Assembly (NCBI GenBank): GCA_947653505.1 | Contig: CANTHI010000001.1 | Span: forward strand, 1 to 29,914 | Origin: an uncultured Eubacterium sp. | GTDB taxonomy: Bacteria; Bacillota_A; Clostridia; Lachnospirales; Lachnospiraceae | Reading direction: 5' to 3' | DNA: 29,914 nucleotides | Part shown: piece after piece, positions 1 through 6,191 of the stretch | How positions within the stretch are numbered: position 1 is the first letter of the stretch | Layout of the letters: every line of letters starts with the position of its first letter | Notes under the pieces: model-generated | Databases searched by the model: none | Seen by the model: only the letters and a program-made list of their open reading frames with translations | Told to the model about the DNA's origin: nothing | Translations under genes and position numbers: made by a program

Positions 1-1071
1 ATTGTATGCATCTTTACCGTCCATTTCAGCCCAGATCTTGCGCTGTTTTTTTTCCGCATTTTCGCGCCGTTTTACAGCATCATCCACACGCTGCTTAAAC
101 GTTCGCTCCTGTTCCGCCAGTTCCTTTTCGCGTTCCCGGATTTCAGTCACCCTTGCGTTAATGGCTGCATTATCCGCGTTTTGCTGCTGTGCAGCTTCAC
201 TCAGTCTGGCAGCTTCACCCGCAAGCCGCTCCTGTTCTTCCTTAATCTCTGCTTCTTTTTCTTCCAATTCACGCAATTTCAGATTGAAACGGTTTGTTGT
301 ATAAATTGCCTGATTTAACGCTGAATTGTACGACCGCCAACAGTCAACACCCATATGTCCGATCCGGCTTGCTTTTCTTTCCTGGTCAACAGTTCTGTCC
401 AGCTCCACGTCCTGGTACTTCTGAAGCTTTGCTTCCACAATATCCAGCCATTTCTCGCGGCAGGCAGCATCAAACGTTATCTTACGGTAATTAAAACGTC
501 CTTCCGGCTTATCTGGCTCCGGAAGATCGATGCCCGCCTGCTTCATAGACTTTTTCATGCCGGTATGCTTTACACCGTCCGAATCCGTCCAGTACCAAAC
601 GTATCTTTCATGAATATGTGGCGTAGATTCGTCCACATGCAGAACAGCACTGATCAGGATGATGTTATTACCATACTGCTGTTTCCTCCAGCGCGTAAAT
701 TCGATGTAGCAGTCCCATAGGTCATCCGGATCAATATAGCCGTTTATACTACCAACCTGTAGGATATTTTCAACCGCGCGGTGCCGTTCTGCCTGCATCC
801 ACTCTTCCATAGTCCGGATGTATTTGTAATTTCCTTTTTTCCGGTACTTTTTATTCTGCTGCTCCAATTCTTCTGTAAAATATTCATCATAAACCATCTT
901 TTCAGCAAGAACAACATCTGTCACACCCTTCTTACGTGTCCAGATTTTATTTTTGCTGGTCAAATCATAATTAATGTTACCCTTGTCACGTTTAACAGGA
1001 TAATGATTATTATGTTTAGCGTAGCCCTTGCCACTATGATAAGATGCTTTAATCTTGCGTATAGCTGCCAT
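1..1071 (-). CDS. MobV/Pre-family relaxase, C-terminus cut off by the window edge
   Basis: DNA relaxase that would nick oriT and start plasmid mobilization. The minus-strand frame is open from an ATG at 1069-1071 to position 1 with no stop (357 residues seen). Its start has a GAGGAG ribosome binding site at about 1081-1086. All three MobV signatures are visible: the N-terminal His region (H20-N21, matching the catalytic His of pMV158 MobM), N-Y-D-L at residues 34-37, and motif III H145-V-D-E-S-T-P-H-I-H154, the metal-binding site. Residues from about 240 on are a long charged coiled coil, as usual in this family. The gene lies downstream of a palindrome array and a related but catalytically dead gene on the same strand. 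The family call is secure; the C-terminal end is unknown. Confidence 0.93.
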   Translation of the reverse strand, partial: MAAIRKIKASYHSGKGYAKHNNHYPVKRDKGNINYDLTSKNKIWTRKKGVTDVVLAEKMVYDEYFTEELEQQNKKYRKKGNYKYIRTMEEWMQAERHRAVENILQVGSINGYIDPDDLWDCYIEFTRWRKQQYGNNIILISAVLHVDESTPHIHERYVWYWTDSDGVKHTGMKKSMKQAGIDLPEPDKPEGRFNYRKITFDAACREKWLDIVEAKLQKYQDVELDRTVDQERKASRIGHMGVDCWRSYNSALNQAIYTTNRFNLKLRELEEKEAEIKEEQERLAGEAARLSEAAQQQNADNAAINARVTEIREREKELAEQERTFKQRVDDAVKRRENAEKKQRKIWAEMDGKDAYN

Positions 1072-1139
1072 AGTGTATCACTCCTCGTTTTTTTCGATAT
1101 TTAATTTTCAAAGTTCAAAATTTTTTGGGATTTTTTTAG

Positions 1140-1247
1140 ATTTTCAATTTAGATTTTCAATTTAGATATTCAATGCGTTTCAAATTTAGTTCTTCAATGC
1201 GTTTCTTCTATCGTTTCAAATTTAATTCTTCACTGCGTTTCTTTATA
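1140..1247. repeat. Tandem AT-rich repeats in the relaxase leader
   Basis: Two adjacent 36-bp direct repeats (1176-1211 and 1212-1247) each contain CGTTTCAAATTT and CTGCGTTTCTT or a near match. They are preceded by two 13-bp copies of TTTTCAATTTAGA (about 1141-1166) and a partial unit. They sit just upstream of the relaxase start, where autoregulatory operators or oriT-proximal repeats would be expected. The function is inferred from position only. Confidence 0.8.
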
Positions 1248-1459
1248 TATTCTATATAATATCTATATGAATAGTATAATACACCCTACACAGTAATGCA
1301 ATACATTTTTTGATTTTTTGTAAATTTTTTCTGCCTCATTCTGAGCCAGAGTCGAAGCCGAAACTGCATTAAAACAACCCATCAGGTATCTAAAAGCATA
1401 AGTGCATGTGCCCCCGCATGTGTTCCATTCCTCCCGCTCCGATTTTGCAGCCGTAGACA

Positions 1460-1536
1460 GTAACGCAATACTGTTTTGGGAAAAAACACTCCCAAAACCA
1501 TTGCGCCCTGCGGGGCCTGTAAAACCGCAGCGTTAC
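1460..1536. repeat. Nested inverted repeat, candidate oriT-associated structure
   Basis: The outer arms GTAACGC (1460-1466) and GCGTTAC (1530-1536) are exact inverted repeats. Inside, CGCAAT (1464-1469) pairs with ATTGCG (1500-1505), and GTTTTGGGA (1473-1481) pairs with TCCCAAAAC (1490-1498) around an 8-nt loop. A short direct repeat GCATGTG occurs twice just upstream (1404-1410, 1416-1422). MobV origins of transfer usually carry inverted repeats upstream of the mob gene, so oriT is plausible. No nick site could be assigned. Confidence 0.55.
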
Positions 1537-1560
1537 CGACGTACCGCGCTTAATTGTCGC

Positions 1561-1936
1561 AAAGCATACGTGTAAGTGACTTCAGGTCACTTCTCCATAT
1601 GCTTTAAGGAAACTCTTTTTTCAAAAAAGCATACGGGCAAGTGACCTGAAGTCACTTCTCCATATGCATTCGGGAGAGATATTTTTTACTCTAAAAGCAT
1701 ATGGACAGGTGACCTAGCGTAACCTGTCCATATGCTTTGCGACATCTGTTTTTAACCCAAATACATACGGAAAAGTAACCACAGGTAACTTGTCTGTATG
1801 CTTTAAGGACATATTTTTTGCATCCAAAAGCATAAGACAAAGTATCACGGAGACACCCTGTCATATGCATTACGGATATTTTTTTACGCAAAAAACATAT
1901 GGCAAAGTGCAGCGGAGACACAATGCCATATGTTTT
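1561..1936. repeat. Array of six 45-bp imperfect palindromes with T-rich spacers
   Basis: Units lie at 1561-1605, 1626-1670, 1694-1738, 1760-1804, 1827-1871 and 1892-1936 (start-to-start 65, 68, 66, 67, 65 bp). Each is two 20-nt arms around a 5-nt centre. Arm pairing is about 16/20, high, 19/20, 15/20, 15/20 and 16/20. The outer ends keep AAAGCATA/TATGCTTT-like sequence, while the inner arms differ between units yet still pair (for example GGACAGGT/ACCTGTCC in unit 3, TGGCA/TGCCA in unit 6). The 20-23 bp spacers are alike, each with a run of 5-7 T. It is not a CRISPR: the repeats are not identical and the spacers are not unique. It may be a nucleoprotein site (transfer, partition or incompatibility) or a structured RNA. 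Confidence 0.9.
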
Positions 1937-1937
1937 T

Positions 1938-2315
1938 GGGTTTATTTTTAACCTAAATATACTTGTGAGAAAAAAATTTGTACTATTAAGCCAGTGAATT
2001 TGTAAAAGTAGTGGGTATTTTATTTACATTTCTGTAAAATGAAATATTTCGGTAAAATTGTTATGCTGCACACTAGTTAAATTTACAGTTCAACCCGACC
2101 GCAGACTGCCAGGCCAGGTACTTTCCCAGAAACATCATAGTAAATCCTGGCGATCTGCAGTATATATTAATTCCCAGATCCATTTCAGTTTAATCTTTCA
2201 GCTTTTTCTACGAAAATAACGCTGATGCTGATAAAGCCCCCGCTGCTTAAAAACATGGAGGCTTCATTATATTTTCATTCACAAAAATTATGAATATATG
2301 TTTTGCACAGCGCTT
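1938..2315. other. Gene-free stretch with one long inverted repeat
   Basis: No convincing gene was seen. The arms GCAGACTGCCAGG (2101-2113) and CCTGGCGATCTGC (2146-2158) are inverted repeats matching at 11 of 13 positions around a 32-nt centre. The rest is AT-rich and includes the 3' flank of the minus-strand gene that ends at 2316. Confidence 0.5.
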
Positions 2316-3056
2316 TCAGGATGCATTATCAATATCAAAGCCATAATCACAGCATGCGCCTGTCCAGAGCCTGCGAACATCACTGGTATATTCCATCATC
2401 GGATTATTTGTCCTGCTTTCCGGCTTATCCGGTTCAGGCAGTCCAAATCCAGCAGCTTCAAGGGCCCTGGTCATATTCACGCTCTCTACCCCATCATCAT
2501 CCGTATAAATGAATACATACCTCATACAGACATACGGAACGGATGAATGCTCGCTGTCATTGACTGTCCAGTCCAGGACAGGGATGTCCAGCCCTTTTTC
2601 CGCGTGGTATTTTTCAAGTTTCCCAAGAAATAACACAAAACATCCTGAAAGGTCTTCTTTTGTTACCGCGTCACCATTTTTTCCAACCTGGAAAACAGAT
2701 TCACGCGGCGAAGAATATTTAGAAGAACGGTAATCCTCTAATGTCATGAAATCATAACGTCCCTTTTCCCTGCGGAAACTGTTTTCCTTTTTGACATATG
2801 CCGCAAAATGTTTCTTATAAAAAGATTTCTCAAATGAAGCAGCTTCCCCGGAAAGTTCCGGAATTGCGTCTTCACTGAAATTGTCTAATTTATTCTGATA
2901 ATATACAAACTGTTCTTCCAGTTCTGGACGTCTGGATTCACTGGCAAATTTGAGTTCTTCTTTCAATACATTTACTTTTGCTTCAATCCATTCTTTTGAA
3001 TAACAGCATCTTTCATCAGCCATTTTCTGTTTTTTTGACTGGTATGTTGCATTCAT
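2316..3056 (-). CDS. Catalytically dead MobV relaxase paralog
   Basis: This 246-residue protein is clearly related to the intact relaxase at the left edge. Residues 75-232 align with relaxase residues 56-209. Shared blocks include EK...Y near 76-80, KG.Y near 98-101, QVG at 123-125, RYV at 179-181, the D-D-G-V region at 187-190 and LPEPDKPE at 206-213. In motif III the relaxase H145, D147, E148, H152 and H154 are S168, H170, S171, Y175 and C177 here, so the metal site is lost. The first 70 residues are an unrelated charged segment lacking the catalytic His and NYDL motifs. There is no long C-terminal coiled coil. The frame is intact, suggesting a kept non-catalytic role (DNA binding, dimer partner or transfer regulator) rather than a decayed gene. 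A strong leader and a possible 43-codon gene lie upstream. Confidence 0.85.
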   Translation of the reverse strand: MNATYQSKKQKMADERCCYSKEWIEAKVNVLKEELKFASESRRPELEEQFVYYQNKLDNFSEDAIPELSGEAASFEKSFYKKHFAAYVKKENSFRREKGRYDFMTLEDYRSSKYSSPRESVFQVGKNGDAVTKEDLSGCFVLFLGKLEKYHAEKGLDIPVLDWTVNDSEHSSVPYVCMRYVFIYTDDDGVESVNMTRALEAAGFGLPEPDKPESRTNNPMMEYTSDVRRLWTGACCDYGFDIDNAS

Positions 3057-3112
3057 AATATCACCCCCATTAGTATAAATTTATAAACAAATTTCTGAAT
3101 ACAGTTTCCGGT

Positions 3113-3244
3113 TCAAAATGATGCACTGCACCGGCTGGACAGAATTATGCAGTGTTCTGCCGCTTTCTGTATTGCTGCAGCCCGTTCATTAGATTCAGGA
3201 CTTTTACGTCCATAAAGCCGGCTGTCTGTCCTTTTCATTTCCAC
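3113..3244 (-). CDS. Possible 43-residue protein upstream of the dead relaxase paralog
   Basis: A short minus-strand frame starts at GTG (3242-3244) six bases after AAAGGAGG, the best ribosome binding site in this area. An ATG two codons in (3236-3238) is the alternative start. The product begins MEMKRTDSRLYGRKSPESNE and has no recognised domain. It ends 56 bases before the dead-relaxase start and would be its operon partner or leader peptide. The call rests on the strong ribosome binding site and position only. Confidence 0.45.
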   Translation of the reverse strand: MEMKRTDSRLYGRKSPESNERAAAIQKAAEHCIILSSRCSASF

Positions 3245-3752
3245 AATTTTCCTCCTTTATCTAAAGTTTAGATCGAGTTTCAGCACTTTACAATCCCCTA
3301 TTTTACGGGAATCTCACAGAGTAAGCGGGAACACATGTCTGATGAGGGTTCCCGGCTGCTAAAAAATTTTGAGACTCATTTATGCTGCAGTTTTTGTAAA
3401 AAATCATTGGAATTATAAATATAGAATCCCTCCTTAAAAATATAATGAAAATGTATCCTCAACTGTTCAAAAAGAGGAAGAAATATGAATAAACTATCCT
3501 GAGAGAGAAGAATATATATGCTTTTGACACATTCATTATATATATATGAATTTTAAGAGAAAAAATAGAAAAATGAATCTCCATCCATTCTCATAGAATC
3601 GAAAAACATATAATAAATACATTTTTTAACTGTCTATTATACTGTATAACTGTAAAACCATTCTGAAAACTAATTTTTAAATATATATGATATGCCCAAA
3701 ACTATCAAAAGGATATTTTTTAACATTATCAAACTGAATTTTCTCCACACCA
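3245..3752. other. AT-rich gene-free stretch
   Basis: No coding region, clear terminator or repeat family was recognised. A TTGACA at about 3534 is followed by alternating AT sequence and might be a promoter, but no -10 box at standard spacing stands out. Confidence 0.4.
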
Positions 3753-3977
3753 TCAATGGCAAACCATATTCACATGAAAAATAATGCCGGCAACAGACCG
3801 GCCTTTTTTCGCATAGGAATAACTGACACGATACAAGGCAACCCTGTTTATTTCCTCAACGGCTTTGTCAATAACTTTTGCTTTCAAATTATCTGCAGTT
3901 TTATTGTCTGCCTGTGTTTTTATATGATGCAGAATTCGTTTTCTATGCAGGCAGGCCGGATATTCTGTCTGTATCAT
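3753..3977 (-). pseudogene. Remnant of a Rep_3-family plasmid replication initiator (C-terminal winged helix)
   Basis: The last 45 residues read LKAKVIDKAVEEIN followed by KKGRSVAGIIFHV. This is the usual end of Rep_3 initiators (LKxxVLxxAxxEIN ... KKGRKVxGIxF), which bind iterons at plasmid origins. Only 74 codons are open, against about 250-400 in complete members. There is no ribosome binding site before the first ATG, and the N-terminal winged helix is absent upstream. It is best read as a truncated relic. An iteron array lies about 1.8 kb to the right, beyond the recombinase, and may have been its target. Confidence 0.7.
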
Positions 3978-4040
3978 GATTATCTATATCTGTTATCTGT
4001 ATATATCCATCATGTAAAAATAGGGTATACTTTCAAAAGG

Positions 4041-4089
4041 AACCAAAAACTGATTCTTTTTTTGTAAACTACAAATCAGTTTCTGGTTT
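4041..4089. terminator. Long hairpin between the Rep_3 relic and the membrane-protein gene
   Basis: AACCAAAAACTGATT (4041-4055) pairs with AATCAGTTTCTGGTTT (4074-4089) with one or two mismatches around an 18-nt loop. T-rich sequence follows on both strands. It would end minus-strand transcription from the recombinase/membrane-protein genes. Confidence 0.6.
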
Positions 4090-4134
4090 CTTTTCACGTT
4101 ATGTAAAAACTGTATAGATTGTTTGCAACAAATA

Positions 4135-4623
4135 CTATCGTAAATGTTCATTTAATCTAGTGCGCATATAACTGGTATCTTCGTATCGTATAAGAAGCCG
4201 ATTAATATCACGTGCAACAGTAATCATATACTTTTGGCAGTCATTTAAAAATTCCTCGTTGTCAATATTGTTGTTCCATGCTTCGAGTTTAGAATAAAAA
4301 CAATCAAGAGTTTCTGAAAGCTGTTTATCTGCGTAAACATATGACTGGCATATCCATGACATAGTATTTAGTAATTCTTCATCAGTATTCGGGTTTGCAA
4401 AAAGCTTACCTGAACTGTCAAGAAGAGATGTGAGGGTATGGCTACATTTTTCATAATATGATGACCAGTATTTCATTTTTTGTTCATGTTTCTGAGACAT
4501 ATGCTGTGAAATAAGGCTTATAATTCCACTCACACAAGTGGATATAACAGCGGATATGACAGCAGAAAGAGCTATAATTCCATTAATATTCGACGCAGTT
4601 AATACATTATTAAGTAATTCCAT
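4135..4623 (-). CDS. Small membrane-anchored protein of unknown function
   Basis: The 162-residue product starts at the ATG at 4621-4623, after AAGGAGAAG at good spacing; a longer open frame reaching into the recombinase gene lacks such a site. Residues about 5-38 hold a hydrophobic segment (NGIIALSAVISAV and onward) predicted to be a membrane helix. A charged cytosolic-type helical region follows (S-Q-K-H-E-Q-K-M-K and onward) with several Cys and Trp residues. No family is recognised. It begins 74 bases after the serine recombinase stop on the same strand, so the two may be co-transcribed. The size and topology resemble small bacterial proteins with an N-terminal anchor and helical tail. 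Confidence 0.7.
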   Translation of the reverse strand: MELLNNVLTASNINGIIALSAVISAVISTCVSGIISLISQHMSQKHEQKMKYWSSYYEKCSHTLTSLLDSSGKLFANPNTDEELLNTMSWICQSYVYADKQLSETLDCFYSKLEAWNNNIDNEEFLNDCQKYMITVARDINRLLIRYEDTSYMRTRLNEHLR

Positions 4624-4696
4624 AAAGCTTCTCCTTTTGTTTTTAAGGGATTTTATCATATTAGGGAATAATTCAAAAGATGTTTGTAAGCTATGA

Positions 4697-5404
4697 TTAT
4701 GCCAGCTGCTCAAATAATTCTTTTTTGTATTTATAATATGTATTCCGGCTCAGCGTACCGACCCTTGCCCGGATCTGTGTCATCGTATCAATGTCATTCA
4801 ACGTTCCGCCAAAATCCCTGCTGTATTCTTGCATTAGCTTTTTTGCTTCTACACTTTTCTTTGTTGTAACTTTTACACCAGTAGCACGTCCAACCTGCTT
4901 TCCTTTGCGTTTGGCTTCTCTAATTCCCTCTCTGGTTCTTTCATGCAAATCAAGTACTTCCTTTTCTGACTGCTCAAATGCTTTTCTGATCTGCTGTTCT
5001 GCCAGCAGCTTAATTACTTTATTCGTTGCCTGGATATAGATGTCAGCGATTTCATTCCCTGTAGCAGCTATTGTCTGCTGCACTGATTCTTTGTACACTT
5101 CTGTATTAATATATCCCTCTTTAAGAAATACCAGATTAATACCTTTATCGTACAGTTCCATGTATAATCTAATCCCATCATCCGCATTTCGGCTCATTCT
5201 TGATACACTGTCAAAGACAATCGTATCTCCGGGCCGGACAACTGAAAGCATTTTATGAAACTCTTTCCGTCCCTCTGTCTTGGTTCCGGTGTAAGCTTCT
5301 TGATACAACCGCGCATCCGGGTAAGCCCTTGTAAGATTTTCAATCTGCCTCTCTATTTTTTGTGTCTTACGCGATATTCTGGCGTAGGCATATTCTTTCC
5401 CCAT
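4697..5404 (-). CDS. Serine recombinase (resolvase/invertase family)
   Basis: Site-specific recombinase that would resolve plasmid multimers or invert DNA. The catalytic serine is S11 in YARIS, followed by K-x-x-R-Q. The conserved block F-D-S-V-S-R-M-S-R-N with the catalytic arginines lies near residues 65-75, and the E helix and a C-terminal DNA-binding region follow. At 235 residues it is slightly longer than classic Tn3/gamma-delta resolvases (about 185). The C-terminal 60 residues are not a textbook Hin-type HTH but end in a plausible helix-turn-helix (LSRNTYYKYKK). The start at 5402-5404 is chosen because GGGGG lies 8 bases upstream; an in-frame ATG at 5417-5419 has no such site. Confidence 0.9.
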   Translation of the reverse strand: MGKEYAYARISRKTQKIERQIENLTRAYPDARLYQEAYTGTKTEGRKEFHKMLSVVRPGDTIVFDSVSRMSRNADDGIRLYMELYDKGINLVFLKEGYINTEVYKESVQQTIAATGNEIADIYIQATNKVIKLLAEQQIRKAFEQSEKEVLDLHERTREGIREAKRKGKQVGRATGVKVTTKKSVEAKKLMQEYSRDFGGTLNDIDTMTQIRARVGTLSRNTYYKYKKELFEQLA

Positions 5405-5419
5405 CCTGTATTCCCCCAT

Positions 5420-5800
5420 TTCAAAAATCTATCTAGGTATCGTTTTATACGTTCGTCTAAAGTGGTATAAGAATAGTGTACCTCCAGCTGCAGCCAGTGT
5501 CAAGAATCTGGTACAATTTAAAATACTTTTATTCTGGTAATCAAAAACGACTGGATAATAAACATTCGATATTAAATTTATCTGCGTATGGATATAAGTG
5601 GATTTAAAGATATTATTCGATACTTGTAATATGAGTGTGTTTTATATGTATAGATGAATGTGTCCTTACATATCATTTATTTTACAGAGATTAAAACAGA
5701 TTTTATTACAGACCTTAAAAACAGAAATTGCTAAATGGAATGTCCGGAATGCCGCTTGAAATAAAGGCATTCTATATAAATTTACGAATTACGTTCAATT
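5420..5800. other. AT-rich gene-free stretch upstream of the recombinase
   Basis: No gene is seen. It would hold the recombinase promoter and possibly its recombination site. Short inverted GTACC...GGTAC elements are present near 5478-5514, but no convincing res site could be delineated. Confidence 0.4.
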
Positions 5801-5805
5801 AATGG

Positions 5806-6064
5806 TGGATGAAAATTAAAGGATGTAAATGAATTTTTAGTATAATGGATGATTTTCTAAAAAAATGGATGTAATTCTTATTACAAAGATGATTTTCCAA
5901 TCTATTTGATGAATTTATTTTGATAATGATGAAAAATTTTAAAATGTGGATAAACTAAATAGACTGAATATTTTTAAAAAAATATTTTAAAATCGGAAAA
6001 TTTATAAGAAAAACAGAAAATTCAGATTAAAAGGAATAAATTAAAAATTTAGTCAATAAAAAAA
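5806..6064. other. Iteron-type replication origin: 20-bp repeats, DnaA box, AT-rich tract
   Basis: GATG recurs at 5808, 5848, 5868, 5888, 5908 and 5928, exactly 20 bp apart in the run 5848-5928, with a weaker copy at 5828. Each is followed by a T/A-rich tail (consensus near GATGAATTTTTAAAAAAATG). Immediately after comes TGTGGATAA (5945-5953), the exact complement of the consensus DnaA box TTATCCACA. About 110 bp of nearly pure A/T follow, suited to strand opening. Iterons, DnaA box and AT-rich tract in that order are the standard layout of iteron plasmid origins. The cognate initiator could be the Cys-rich protein to the right or the lost Rep_3 protein to the left. Confidence 0.75.
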
Positions 6065-6079
6065 GGGCATAAAATCCCT
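6057..6079 (-). terminator. Weak terminator downstream of the initiator candidate
   Basis: On the minus strand, AGGG-ATTTTATG-CCCT is followed by seven T. The stem is only about 4-5 bp, so this is tentative. It sits 113 bases past the stop of the gene ending at 6192. Confidence 0.4.
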
Positions 6080-6191
6080 GAAGCCATGCAGAATACTTAA
6101 AAACAAAACAGGTGTTCTTTTTATCCCCCATGTAAACTGTCAGCATGAACTGCTGTAACGTGGCGTTAAGTTAAACATATTTTATCCGGTG

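Noticed and set aside
1069..1081. TAGTGTATCA next to the relaxase start as a pMV158-type nick site
   Set aside because: It resembles TAGTGTG/TTA but overlaps the start codon region, lacks a flanking inverted repeat, and the match is too short to support.
2..1104. Three plus-strand open frames overlapping the relaxase
   Set aside because: They are antisense shadows: Ser/Cys/Phe-rich, no ribosome binding sites, and the minus strand encodes an unambiguous MobV protein.
1691..1921. Minus-strand 76-codon frame across the palindrome array
   Set aside because: It simply reads through repeat units (recurrent KAYRQVT-like pattern) and has no ribosome binding site.
1561..1936. CRISPR array
   Set aside because: Repeats are long imperfect palindromes that differ between units and the spacers are alike, not unique; no cas genes.
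3756..4067. Plus-strand 103-codon frame
   Set aside because: Hydrophobic shadow of the Rep_3 remnant on the other strand; no ribosome binding site.
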